This document shows, in pieces, positions 14,097 to 25,500 of a DNA stretch of 64,000 nucleotides (positions within the stretch are counted from its first letter, which is position 1; each line of letters starts with the position of its first letter). The position numbers and the translations under genes were made by a program. The stretch is from NCBI GenBank assembly GCA_029582155.1, contig CM055898.1:18998229-19062228 (forward strand), in the 5' to 3' direction. This DNA is from Panopea generosa. Taxonomy: Eukaryota > Mollusca > Bivalvia > Adapedonta > Hiatellidae. Below the pieces are notes generated by a model. That model saw only the letters and a program-made list of their open reading frames with translations, had not been told where the DNA came from and did no database searches.

Positions 14097-14365
14097 GGAA
14101 CAGATTGCATATAAAGGTAGTAAGTAATGAACACATTTTTGAGCACTTGTTTGTAATCGGAACACATTGCAGGTATGATTTAAATATATAACATTTACAA
14201 GCATGATTCTTACATTTCACCAAACACATGTTTGAAAGAAATCTTCAGTTCTACATAATCTCTTCCAACAGCTTTGACAAGACAAATACATGTTGTTGCT
14301 ATCACCCATATCCAATGTCAGTTATCCCTGTCTGAGGAGAGGTCACCCGTGTACCGAGAATGGAG

Positions 14366-17300
14366 TCAGAATGAGAACTGTTGTGGCACAGCGCTGGCCG
14401 CTGTGAATTCATAACTAGAGGCACCTTCTGTAGTAGTGGGAGCCAGGTTCTCGTCTTCCTCCTTAAAAATAATTGGATAAAACTATTTAAACTCACAGTA
14501 CTGAACAGAAATGAAAAGGTTCCTACCGTTTAATTAAAGAAACACAAGTTCCTTTAATGTACAAATGTCTTTTAATATCCGATGTTTTAAGCACTTCATA
14601 TTTAATTGCTTTGATACGCATCATATTCTCTGCAGGTCAATTCAAAAGAACCCATATTCATTCTCCAATGGAATTAATAAAATTTATACATACAACATAA
14701 GAGCAGACCTTGTTTAAAATAACCTTCTATGTGTAGTGATATACAGAACCTTTTCATGTGTAATGTGGACACAAGTTGCTATAAATAGCTACAGAATATA
14801 CACCAACTTACCTCCCCTGCAAAATACTTTTCAATGAGTTCCAGTGAAGCCTTGTACACATGCTCGTTCTCGTGGTTTTGTAGGGCCTCTATCTTGTCCA
14901 GACCTCCAGCCTCCTCAATCATCACAGTGATGGTATCCAGTACATGCTGACCAACACGCTCTCCTGCCTGAACAATAAAGGAAATATTTAAGTAAATGTG
15001 TCCAAAACAATAATTTCACAGAGTCGCTAAGAATCTTTAGTAAAAACCTTAAAATGTTTTTCAAAATTTTAAATTTACCAAAACATTCCCCCCCCCCTAA
15101 TATATCATGCCTATATATACTATCTGACTGAATTTAAATTGACAATGGGATGTTTTTATATCCATTTTAAAATTAATCATGAATTTCTTAAGACACTGAT
15201 AGTGTCCAAATACATGAGAGATTTGAACTCACCAGCAGGATATTACCCAAAGCATCCAGAATGACAAGTATGACCTTAGACTCCTTTACAGTCAGCATAT
15301 TACACAGGTGGGGTATAGTGCCCAGGTTGACAAGGTAACCGATCTGCTCCATTGTGCCCCCAGATGTCAGATTGGTCACTGCCCATACAGCCTCCTTTTG
15401 ACTCTTATAATCTCCCTGCAATATACACAAATCAACATTTATGCAAAATTGTAGATAATTACAACAATGGTAATTTGTCAAAACTCTTTAATTAAAAAAG
15501 CATACCAATTTTGAATCATTTCTATGGACAATCTCAAAGTCTATGATGGTGTTCAGATGGTGAACATTAAGCACATCAATCAACAGCAGAACAGTAGTGT
15601 AGTGGAATGAGTGATGGTCAGTCAGATCAGAGATTCTAGGTTTGCTCAAACTTGATACAATGCTGCTAAAAAAACAACACTTGGTATTGGTTTTACCCAG
15701 AAAACGGATCATAAAAGCTTCGATATTTCGTTGCAAGTGAGGTAAAGTATATAAGAATAAACTAATATACATGCAAGATCAAAAGTAAATAGCCATTTTA
15801 AAACTTTCCCAAACTATTCCTTTACAGTTATTATAATTTACCATTCTAATATATATATTTTTTTGCATTATAATAAAATAAAACTATAATCATTTAAAAA
15901 TACAGAATAAAGCGTACATTTTTCAATATATCAACGACAAGAGGTAGAACTTCGCTGTCCATGACTGCCTGTATTTGATTGGAGTTGCCTGCTGTGATGT
16001 TAGATATAGTCCAGGCTGCCTCCTTCTGTATATTCACCTTGTGGTGTTTCAACAATTGGTGGAAAACTGGCAGTGCTTTGCAATCAATGACAGCCTGAAT
16101 TGAGAAGTTGTTCATGTAATATGAAAAGATTAACCCTTTACTTCATAAAGACGCCTTTGGACACCTTTAATATTGAAAGCATTAATTCACCATGTATCAG
16201 CAATGGGTGAATTATGTTTATATTAACTGACAGAGTGGAAAACAGTGCAGGAAGTGTTCAGATTGCTCGTTACGAGATTCTGAACTTTTCCTGCACTGTT
16301 TTCAAAGGCCTTCTGTGATTGGTGCGGGAAAACGCGTATCTATGGAGTAAAGGGTTAACAACAGTTATATTTTAATGTCAAGACAAACTCTACATAGATG
16401 ATAATGCTACATACTTATAATTGTTGAATCAAATGTTGGTCAGTCAGTTTTTTTAACTTGTTTACTTAAAATTTTTTCACCCTAAATTGTTATCTTTTGC
16501 AATATTAGAGTTAACATTTACATTGCCGTCACCCAACACTTTGAATATCGAATTGGAATTTCAAATAACCAAAATAGTATTGTTTTTCAGCTAGGTATTA
16601 CATGTGAGCCCAGTTAGGTCATTCAATGATAGCACCATCTAGTAAATTGATGTGTGTCAAAGTCATAGTTAGTTTCCATGCTAAACAAAACACTGTTGCA
16701 TTTCATTTGTCTTTAACATAATTTAAGTATAAAGACTCATCAATTATATTTTAAATATCCATCCAAACAAACCCATTCTTAGGTTGAATAATTCAGAAAA
16801 TGATATATTTCATGAAAATCCAACCTTGAATTCATTACGAAAGACTCATCAATTATATTTTAAATATTTGTCCAAACAAACCCACTAGTAGGTTGAATAA
16901 TTCAGAAAATGATATATTTCATGAAAATCCAACCATGAATTCAGTACGAAACACATTAGGAATGCTTCTCAGTTAAAAGTTTTTTGGTCAGGTTTCATTG
17001 TACAGTTATTTGTGAAAACATTCCTGGTCAACTAGAAATCTGACATGGCAAAAGCAAAGGAGAGTACTGTTTAATTGATGATTGAATGAAAACAACAGTT
17101 TTCATGCACTTATTTTAAAAACATCAAAAATCTAGCAAGTGTGATGATCCGAGTCCACCCTTAGTTATGAATTCTGCAGTATGTAAAGTTAAATAATCCA
17201 TAAATAACAAAAATACAAGTCCTCATACCTGTGTCTGATGATCATCACCAGTAACAATATTTCCGATGGACCTCAATGCTGGTGTTATCACAGATGCTTC

Positions 17301-20300
17301 CTTACTCTGCAGCAGGGCAATAAGTCTTGGTACAACACCTAAAATGTACAAAGATATGCTTATGAATAAAAAAGAATCCACAAAACATCCAGATCAAAAT
17401 CTTTTTTTAACACTATGAACTATGTAACTACACTATTGTACATCACTTATTGTATGCTGTACACAAATCAGCCAACTGGATTTTTTGCTTTTACAATTTA
17501 TACAATTTGAATGGCATTCTTATTAATCCAATACCACTCAATCAATCTAACTGCAGTTATTGAAAACTGCTTAATGATAATATGACGAAACCACTCAAGT
17601 CATAAAAACATACAGTTTTTACTGTCATGCCGAGAGGGAACTTTGTACCACACTTAATGCTGTGTTTTGATATTAAAAATAAAGATAAGCAGTGTAAAGT
17701 GATTATTGCCTTTACTAAGAAATGCTGTGTCAATAATCAAAATTTAACTTGATCTGTACAGTGCATATTTTTTCATACTTTGCACACATTATGTACATAC
17801 CACTATTTATGACTTCTTGTATCTTGTCGTTGGTGCCATCAGTGAGGTACGACAGAGCCCAGCAGGTGTCAGTCAACACATCCTTGTCTTGGTGATACAA
17901 CAACCTATTCAATGTTGGCAGAAACTGTTTCACAACCTTAAAGTTGGGTGGTGGGTTTTTGTTTCTGCACAAGTTTGAAAGTGTCCAGGTTACATTACGT
18001 AGGAATGATGGCTGAAAAAATAAGAAAAATGTTATACTACACAAACATGAACACTCAAGCAACAGACAAAAAATAATCAAGCAGACAACTTTTCAAGGAG
18101 CATGTAAGAACTATTTCAAATCCATTCATTTTTCAAGCAAACACTTATTGTGAAAATTATGCAAATATTCAATTAAAATATCACAAAATGTACAGAAACA
18201 ACCTTTGTTCTAAGTGCATTGTATTTCACACAAAGATTTAATAGATCACAGGACAAAGTGTGAAAGAAGATTAAATTTCACACGTTGACATTGGAATGAT
18301 AGACAAGAACTTTTTTGGTGCAAAATTGCCGTGTGCCACTTATAAACTTACGTTTGTATCGCTCTGTACAAGGCGAAGAAGCGGTTCCACAATACCACAG
18401 TCTGTAACATGATCTCTCATGTCTGGGCCGTCGCCTACAAAAACATATAATATAGTTAAAAACAATGCTAAATAAACTAGGTGCTGAAATAGAATGGTTT
18501 GTGGCCTCCCACCAAAGAGCTCCAAATCACGAGTAGAGAAAATGCCAAACTAAAATAAGGAGTGTTGTGTTGCAAAAATGGATTTGGCTTTGCATTAGAG
18601 CAGAATGCATGCAAGATAAAGACCAGCACTGTATCACTGGCTACATGAACTTTCCATGGAAAAATCTAAAATATAACCAGTAGTTATTCTCAATGATTTG
18701 AACAAAGTATAGGATAACTACACACGATTATCCCAATTATAAATGGGACGATTATCGTACACACCTGCAATATTTCCCAATGCCCAAACAGCCTGTTCAC
18801 ATACATTGTGATTGTTGGACTCCAGTAGTTTAATAAAAAAGGGTACAGCTCCAGCGTTCACAACTGCCTTTGTCTGGTCACTGGTACCTGAGGCAATGTT
18901 TGTTAAAGCCCATGCTGCTTCAAACTGTAACTCTGGTCTGAAAGTACAAATTAATAGAAACAAATGAATTCACATTGCAAAGCTGAATGGTAACCATTGC
19001 AGTCCTGGTATAGATGGAACTGTGACAACTGCTGTTATTTGTCAAGTGATATAAATTAAAAGTGATTGTGTTTAAAGTCACCATAAAATCAAACTGAATT
19101 ATTTATTAATGTATTTTAAACTGGTAAGCAATCTTACCTGTCTGTGTGCCCTAAGTATTCTACCATACGTGGTATCACACCAGCTTTTATAATATCATCT
19201 ATTGGGGGGTTCCTCTCCTTGGACAACAGTTTGCGTGCTGCCTGGGTGGCTTGCATCTGTAGCGTGCTGTCTGCACTGTTGATGCCAGAGATGATGTCGG
19301 GCAATGACATACTTGCAATATGTGGCTGTGCAAATATAAACAGATAGTCACATGGTCATTAAATATCTCCACTATTTTGAACATCAGTCCAACTGAGTGA
19401 AGCTTCAGAAGAGACAAAGGATGAAATTAACTAAAATTAAAGTGATAATTGGAATGACAATGCATGTTAGTTTTCCTAGAGCAAGTAAAACAGTTAAGCA
19501 TGTCAAAGGAATAATTATCCTTTTAAAAATTTATAAAACACATCAGTGCATGACAAAGTTACAGGCTGGACACGAAATCTCACAAAAACTCAAAGTGGTC
19601 ATCAAACTCAGTACCGGTATGACCTCGGCCTTGGAGGTACTGGTGTGGGTCTTACATGTGACACATAGTCATGTTGATGAATTGAGAAGTGTTTTTGAAA
19701 TTTATCCATACATGATAAAGTTTCAGAACAGACACAAAATCTCAAACAAAGTTAAAGTGTGACTGTGACCATTGAAGTGGGAGTACCAGTTACACATGAC
19801 ATGTTGATCATTTATAAAATCCATCTATGCATGACAAAGTTACAGCTGGAACACGAAATACAGGACAGACACTTGATTACTATAGGCCATCTTAAAATGG
19901 GGGTGAGGGGAGTTATGTGCAAAGTTGATTTATTTCAGGTCATAAGTACCTTGTTTGAGGCATCTTGTAAGGGACTGGTCGGCTCATCATCAAGAGCAAC
20001 ATTTCTTCTCTTTAACAACTGATCATCCTTGCGTTGCTTTCTCAACTCCACAGAGACATCTGTTCTCCTGCGTCGCATCTCCTATAAAAAACAATTTTGA
20101 GAGCAAATATAGCAGGTAAATAGTGAAAATAATTATACAAGTAAAATAAACCAGCATTTACAGGAGAATTCTATTTTTATTGAAAGAAATGAATTAATTG
20201 AATGTACAACAAAAATGTGTTGTTTTTTTAAGAAGCTTAAATATGCATGAAATTCCCAACAATATTTAAGAAGACTGGACGGTGTAACACAATATGTAAC

Positions 20301-20696
20301 ATTATGATGCCACTTGAGGAATATCACCATTGCAGTGAGGCACTGCAGATATCACCATCCTGTATAGCATGTCCAAGCAAGGTGCAAATATACCTTACTG
20401 TAATGATGGTATGTAAATACAAAGTTATTTCATGTATTTTACTGTAATATTACAGTTGAAATACTGCTCGGAAAAATTGATCTTTGATATGTATGTAGGC
20501 ATTTGGCCAAATATTAATGTTCCATTCATACATGACCAATTTTTAATCTTTTTCTTAAAAAAAGAAAGAAAACGTGGTTCTCTATTTCACCAAGCTTTAA
20601 AACTTAATGAGAAACAGAACGTTTCATAAAACTTACATCAACATCTCTGCCTTTGTTCTTGTAGTCCTTCAGTCTGAGGGTGCTGTTTTCAGGCAT
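14366..20696 (-). CDS. KPNA2: Importin subunit alpha (karyopherin alpha-2 clade), 11 coding exons, complete
   Basis: This is the adaptor that binds classical nuclear localisation signals and pairs with importin beta for import through the nuclear pore. Coding exons, in transcript order: 20696-20637, 20081-19950, 19325-19138, 18937-18765, 18434-18352, 18011-17801, 17338-17229, 16094-15918, 15415-15233, 14967-14812, 14461-14366. They total 1569 nt, that is 522 residues plus TGA; human KPNA2 has about 529. All junctions are GT-AG and phases agree. Residues about 10-50 form the arginine-rich importin-beta-binding domain ([15 protein letters not shown]). Ten ARM repeats follow, with the ladder that holds NLS peptides: W136/N140, W178/N182, W221/N225 (major site) and W347/N351, W389/N393 (minor site). 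[13 protein letters not shown] and the acidic EEDEN end match the CAS-binding C-terminus. The start has A at -3. Family and clade come from remembered human sequence; confidence in importin alpha is very high and in the KPNA2 clade high. Confidence 0.95.
16130..16358 (+). mobile_element. TTAA-flanked hairpin MITE, copy 1 (KPNA2 intron)
   Basis: TTAA followed by CCCTTTACTTCATA begins the element, and TATGGAGTAAAGGG followed by TTAA ends it. TTAA duplication and CCC/GGG termini are the mark of piggyBac-type transposition. The centre holds an imperfect inverted repeat (AACAGTGCAGGAA... / ...TTCCTGCACTGTT). No protein is encoded. Confidence 0.8.
16735..16950. repeat. 109-bp direct duplication (KPNA2 intron 7)
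   Basis: AAGACTCATCAATTATATTT and AGGTTGAATAATTCAGAAAA occur in both halves with few differences. It is a local tandem duplication with no recognised content. Confidence 0.8.
19530..19900 (-). repeat. Diverged ATGCCCCCC-type repeat (KPNA2 intron 2)
   Basis: On the minus strand CTGTAACTTTGTCATGCATA and TGATCAACATGTCATG match the body of the copies at 27037 and 32950, and the block occurs about two and a half times. The C/G palindromic head is not recognisable. Confidence 0.65.
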
Positions 20697-20707
20697 CTTG
20701 ACAATTT
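20697..20707 (-). other. KPNA2: 5' UTR part of the first coding exon of KPNA2
   Basis: The minus strand reads a pyrimidine-rich stretch ending in ATACAG immediately before 20707. The coding exon therefore carries only about 11 nt of leader, and transcription must begin in an upstream non-coding exon. This supports the exon proposed near 25154. Confidence 0.65.
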
Positions 20708-21619
20708 CTGTATAATAAAGTTCTATGAAAGTTGCAGTTAAATAAAGTTTTTAACAGATAAAATAAAATGAAGAATAAAACACAATGAACTATCGCCCAA
20801 AAACTGACACAATGAATAGATGCACAAGCATGGAATCTGCAAGACTCAATGGGATGAACCAACTCTATATGTGAGTTACATAGTAGTACACTTATATCTT
20901 ACAATAGGGTCCCCAGGTGGTTGATGCACCGATGGGCATTCCATTTTTATAAGGAAATATTTGAATTGAAGTGAATTTCAATTAATGCAAATACTTGTAA
21001 TCCAGGTCTTTAAGTATCACTACGGTGATTGTATTTGTGTTACCTGTTGTGTATGGTATTGTTTTAGGTACGTTAGTATTTAAGTAATTATGCATGAGGG
21101 TCAGATATACATAACCTGTTTATAGACAGAGTTATGTATATTAGTGCATGTGAATTCATTTTGTGGACGTATCTATATGTTGCATGGGATTAATTGACAT
21201 GCCCTTAACACATTCATGAAGTGGGAATTAAATCATTATTGACGTAATTCAATCAGAGTAACCTAGTGACAAGACACCTCGTCACTATTATGAAGTCTTT
21301 GTATGTCTTTCAAGGTTTTAATATTGTATTCCATAAATAAAACTTATCAACAAAAACAATCCAATTTTTTCAACAATTTTTTTTCACACCAAGGGTGACA
21401 AATGACATCCCTGGGTCGGCTTGAAAGCATATCAGATGATTGCAGTCCTCTTATGGCCAATGAGTTGTTTTCATAGCAATTTAATTGGGAGAAGGAGCAG
21501 AGGTTATACAACAGTATTGCAAGAGTGGTTGACCTAATGATAATCAATTTCCACCCAAGAGGGGAGGATCTCACGAGGGAGGCTCTCGAAGGCAAGGAGA
21601 AGACTCTGTGGCTGACAAA
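20708..21619. other. KPNA2 intron 1, proximal part
   Basis: No coding signal. 21000-21345 has the AT-rich texture and a CATAAATAAAAC end that could belong to a decayed long terminal repeat of the Gypsy relic that follows, but no matching second repeat was found. Confidence 0.4.
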
Positions 21620-22224
21620 ACACCAGTTTTAACGGCCATGTCTTGAAAAAGACGTGATTAACAAAGTCTAAATTTGTGATCAGTGTATCAAAAGGAAAAA
21701 CTGATTAAGCCAGGTGCTGAACTAGTGCCCATGGTATCCATTAAACCGATGGAACTCTGAGTATAGATTTTCTGTCACTTGAGTGTTACAACGGTGGGTA
21801 TGAAAATATTCTAGTTATAAAGGATTATTTCACTTGTTATATGCAGGCTATTCCCTGTCATAAGCACACCTCACAAATAACAGCTAAAGCTCTTTACGAA
21901 CATTTTATTGTTTATTATAGTATCCCTGAACGTATACCCAGCGATCAAGGACGCAACTTTGAAAGTAAAGTTATTAGAGTTGTGCAAAATTAACCATGTC
22001 CAAAAGTCAAGGACTACTGGTACTCCATACCATCCTATTGGCAATGGTTCAGTGGAACGGTTTAACTGGACCTTCTGAAAAGGCTAGGGACACAGGAAGA
22101 TGAGAAGAGTGATTGGAGATCCTTTGTTGCTCCACTTATTCAAGTATATAATGCTAGGAGTGAAGCAATGGGATTTTCACCAATTTTCTTATGCTTGGGG
22201 GCACCCTTAGCTTTCCGTTAACAC
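21620..22224 (+). pseudogene. Ty3/Gypsy retrotransposon integrase relic
   Basis: Three-frame reading gives, in order, a zinc-finger remnant (CDQCIKRK), the first catalytic Asp in SIDFLSLE, then DYFTCYMQAIP, the second Asp in SDQGRNFES, the Glu in GNGSVERFN, and a tail with SDWRSFVAPLIQVYNA and GFSPIFLCLG. This is the order of a Gypsy-type integrase DDE core and C-terminal region. It is broken by several frameshifts and by stops, for instance just after FESKV and after the VERFN segment. No intact reverse transcriptase was seen upstream. It lies in the first intron of KPNA2, on the strand opposite to that gene. Confidence 0.85.
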
Positions 22225-22380
22225 TTATCTAGGTATTGCTACGGGAACCAAGGGTGATATCAATGAAAAACTACACCCAAAAGCTACATTGTCAGATGAA
22301 ATATGCATACCGTGCAGCTTCTCAAGAGGCTGCGAAAAATGCTGCTCATAACGAGGAGGTTTGACCATAAAATTTCTGAA

Positions 22381-22444
22381 ACCACAACTGTGAACATAAC
22401 AGGAGAGAGAGAAATATGCAACAGTCCGGGACTCAAACCCGGGA
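22381..22444 (-). repeat. Distal part of the interrupted tRNA-like SINE
   Basis: On the minus strand this reads the second half of box B and the 3' acceptor arm (CGGACTG), followed by a CT-rich stretch. It pairs with 23607-23680 across the inserted TIR element. Confidence 0.5.
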
Positions 22445-23606
22445 GTTACAGTGAGTTCGTACCCTGTATATTCGGTGAATTCGTACCCTATGGTCGGTGA
22501 ATTCGTAACCTTGTATAAGTGAGTTCGTAACCTATTGAAATACATTCGATATATTGTTTTATATGATACTTTTGTTGAATAAAATATTTCGTAACTTGTC
22601 TTTGTAGAATTTGAGTTTAGGAAATATGGTTTTATAATATTGATGAAGTATTTTAGTTATTTAATATAAAAGTAAAGATTACGGCAATATAGCGGATTTT
22701 TTTATAATAAACGAAGTGTCATTTGTTAAGTAGGTGTTAAGTAGGTGTGAACATAACTACTTCTGTGTACGCACGCGACTATAGGCTTTAAATTATTTCT
22801 CAAAATATTATTAAAGTTTTCGTTGAGAGTGTTTCGTTGCATACAAACAAAAAAGATATATATATTTATACATCATGTTTTTATTTACATTTTTTTGACA
22901 AAAAATACATTTTCATGTTTCAATTTACAGAAGAACTTGGCACAATCACTTTAATGTCCATAAACATGTATAAGCTTGTATTTCCGCAGCCACGGTGTTG
23001 CCATTTTCTACAGGAGTCGCACTCTACAGCCTGGTGATGATTTAAAACCGGTCGTAAACAATGTAAACACGGGTATATTGAACTCATAATTGATTAATAG
23101 TGCACTGATGAAATTATTACTTTTCCCTCATCTTATATACCTAAGAATCACTCTAATTAATAAATAAGTATTTAATTACGCAGCCAATCAAGCAAACTGA
23201 CAAATGCAATTAAAACAATTAGTCAGACATTTCGATTAAATATTCTTGTTTTTCACAAACTGTTATTACATAAATCGGCAACTTTAATTTATAAAAGGCC
23301 GCTCGTCATCTCAATTATCTAGGATTATCACACCTATCAAATCAAATAGGATATTTTTTATTGTAATAAGAACAAAGAATAGGATAAATAAATAAATATA
23401 TCATTATTTTATCACATAGAAGTAAAAATTATACTGTGTTACGAAATATTTTATTCAACAAAAGTATCATATAAAACAATATATCGAAAGTTTTTCAATA
23501 GGTTACGAACTCACTTATACAAGGTTACGAATTCACCGACCATAGGGTACGAATTCACCGAAATATACAGGTTACGAACTGGTCAGGGTACGAACTCACT
23601 GGCACC
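22445..23606. mobile_element. Non-autonomous DNA element with about 150-bp terminal inverted repeats
   Basis: 22451-22594 and 23440-23601 are near-identical inverted copies. Each TIR starts with CAGTGAGTTCGTACCCTG and contains four or five copies of a GTGARTTCGTAMCCT-like subterminal motif; the right copy has one more partial unit. An 11-bp direct repeat, CAAACCCGGGA, stands at 22434-22444 and 23607-23617 and is probably the target duplication. The 840-bp interior has no coding capacity I can see. The superfamily is unresolved: 8-11 bp duplications with long TIRs suggest Mutator-like elements. Confidence 0.7.
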
Positions 23607-23680
23607 CAAACCCGGGACCCTTTGCTTACAGGGCGATTGCTCGACCATCTGAGCTAACCAAACTGCTTACATATATTTCT
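23607..23680 (-). repeat. tRNA-like SINE head split by the TIR element
   Basis: On the minus strand, TTAGCTCAGATGG is a good polymerase III box A, and the CCCGGGTTTGAGTCCCGG region, now divided between 23617 and 22422, is a box B. CAGTTTG and CGGACTG can pair as a seven-base acceptor stem, and CTGTAAG resembles an anticodon loop with TGT. Removing the 1.16-kb element and one target copy restores a continuous tRNA-like unit. The tail continues below 22422. Confidence 0.6.
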
Positions 23681-25153
23681 CTGCTAGTGTATTACGTACA
23701 CTGCGACATACATAAAACCATAAAAACAGATACAGAAAATAATCAAAACTTGATTTCAACTTGCCTTATTAGTGTTTTTCCAGGGAATGTCCGTGCTCTT
23801 GTCAGGTGTTTGTGTTTCAGATTTGGATTGAGTGGTCTTTTTAAAGATGCGTTCGACACTTTTTTGTTGTTTTGATTGAATCTATAAAGTGTAAACACAA
23901 ATAAATCAACAATGTATATCATAAACAGTGAAACATGCAAGTTAAACGCAACCACATTACATTCCATTCCGTATGGTGCCGTAACCTGTTTTCGAGCGTC
24001 ACCTGAAATCGATCACTTCCCAGAATTACGAATATCGCGCACGCGTATTTCAACTTTCTACACTATTGGCAATATTTACAAACAGTATCCACGTGGTCAT
24101 TGAATGCAAAGAAAAATATAAAAAATAATGCTTCCGATAGAAGCGAGAAAGTCATTTTATGGTACAGACCTGAAAAAATGTATTTCTCACTAGGTCCATT
24201 TTTCAGTTAACATAAAACCTCGACAAATGCTAGGTTTGTTTACGAATATCGATTTCATTCACGTCTGCTGAAAACTGATGCAATACAGGTCAAGGTCGAA
24301 AGTTATAAAATATTTCGCTTGTGCATGTCAGAAATTATCGAGGTTCCGGACGAGTGACCTTCTTATAGATTTTTTTTAAGAATGAGATTGAAATTAGTAC
24401 AGGACCACATTTAAATGTAGAATAAAAACAAGCAAACAGTTGAAAAGGTTTGTTATAAGAAATGGTTAAGAAGAGGTGGTTATATAAAGAATAAATAATA
24501 AAGTAGCAAATAAAAAAGAAGGTATATATAATTTAAATCAGTGTTTTTATTTGGTTACTATGATTTTTAAAAAAAATAAAAAGTAATTTTTTATAAAAAC
24601 CTCATGCTGTTAAGTTAATTGATATTATGATGAAATTAACCTATTACGAAATATGTATTCATGTTAAAGGTTATGCAGTTTTCTCTGCTTTCATTTATTT
24701 GTGCTTTTGAAGCCATGTGTCATTTTAGTTTGACACATTACATCATCCTATCATGTGCTCGATATCAGGTGCCGCCATTTTATTGAACGTATACTGGGTC
24801 ACCATGATCTAACGTGAATGGTGAAGGCAATGGGCATGTATTTGTAATTGATTTGGTAGAAAATAATTATTTGATAGTTATTTTAACGTTGTATACTAGC
24901 ATTTAGTGTCAAAATCCGTTTGGCATTGAAATATTTTAGCAGCGATTATTAAGTGATCGAAAACCGGTAACACAATCATACTCATCACACTGCGACTCAA
25001 TCAATTTTTTCGTTATCAACAGCACTTTTCAAAATCTGGATGCAATTCAAAAATGCGTATCATACAAATTCGAGCTAGCATTCAATATATTATGACAAAC
25101 AAAACAGAAAAAAAATTAAGTTTATTAATTATAGAAACTTTTTATTGTCTTAC
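23681..25153. other. KPNA2 intron 1, distal part
   Basis: No gene or repeat recognised. Around 23980-24060 a few CpG-containing words (TATCGCGCACGCG) stand out from AT-rich surroundings; their meaning is unknown. Confidence 0.45.
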
Positions 25154-25190
25154 CGAGATTTTTTACATCCACTCCGTCGGTTTGCTAAAT
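25154..25190 (-). other. KPNA2: Probable non-coding exon 1 of KPNA2 (5' end approximate)
   Basis: On the minus strand the sequence reads CTCG followed by the donor GTAAGACAA, so the exon would end at 25154. It lies directly below a cluster of CCAAT boxes and would join the acceptor at 20708 across a 4.4-kb intron. The transcription start is not visible; 25190 is only a guess. The leader would contain ATG followed at once by TAA (25168-25163). No transcript evidence is available. Confidence 0.4.
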
Positions 25191-25195
25191 TTGAA
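25190..25195. promoter_or_regulatory. CHR-like element (TTTGAA)
   Basis: TTTGAA lies between the nearest CCAAT box and the proposed KPNA2 exon 1. The motif is the cell-cycle gene homology region bound by the DREAM and MMB complexes in vertebrates, and human KPNA2 is a G2/M gene. A six-base AT-rich motif is weak on its own; position and company are the argument. Confidence 0.3.
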
Positions 25196-25210
25196 ATGTG
25201 CAACACATAT

Positions 25211-25272
25211 GATTGGAAAATGAAACCTCAAATTTGATTGGTCCTTGAACGATACACAAAATATTTGATTGG
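25211..25272 (-). promoter_or_regulatory. Three CCAAT (NF-Y) boxes
   Basis: GATTGG occurs on the plus strand at 25211, 25236 and 25267, giving CCAATC on the minus strand at spacings of 25 and 31 bp. Arrays of CCAAT boxes about 31-33 bp apart are typical of vertebrate G2/M promoters bound by NF-Y. They lie about 20-120 bp upstream of the proposed KPNA2 exon 1. Confidence 0.5.
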
Positions 25273-25463
25273 TTGTCACCATAGAAACATTACAAAATAT
25301 GATTTTAGAAGGAACTATCTCATATATTTGAGGTAATGATATTGTGAAAAATTTTAATTTCAAATATAATGTTTTTATGCGAATTTGGCATATTGGAATA
25401 AAATAATATACAAAAAAATATAAATAATTCATTCGTGATTGACCTCTGACATTTAACAGTGTC

Positions 25464-25475
25464 CGCGCATGCGCA
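25464..25475. promoter_or_regulatory. NRF1 palindrome
   Basis: CGCGCATGCGCA is a perfect match to the NRF1 consensus YGCGCAYGCGCR and lies 26 bp before the CEP43 ATG. In a CpG-poor, AT-rich window such a site is unlikely by chance, and it probably marks the CEP43 core promoter. Confidence 0.6.
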
Positions 25476-25500
25476 TTTTTATTGTTTTGGAAAATCCAAC

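Larger units (their letters stand above)
25200..25500. promoter_or_regulatory. Divergent KPNA2/CEP43 promoter
   Basis: About 300 bp separate the probable KPNA2 first exon from the CEP43 start codon. The segment holds three CCAAT boxes (in KPNA2 orientation) at the KPNA2 side and a perfect NRF1 palindrome at the CEP43 side, with no TATA box near either start. The layout is that of a bidirectional housekeeping or cell-cycle promoter. Start sites are inferred. Confidence 0.6.

Noticed and set aside
15188..15772. Frames on the minus strand between KPNA2 exons 8 and 9 (for example 15488-15772)
   Set aside because: The frame at 15188 only extends exon 9 into introns, and the one at 15488 lacks ARM-type sequence and has no place in the phase-consistent gene model.
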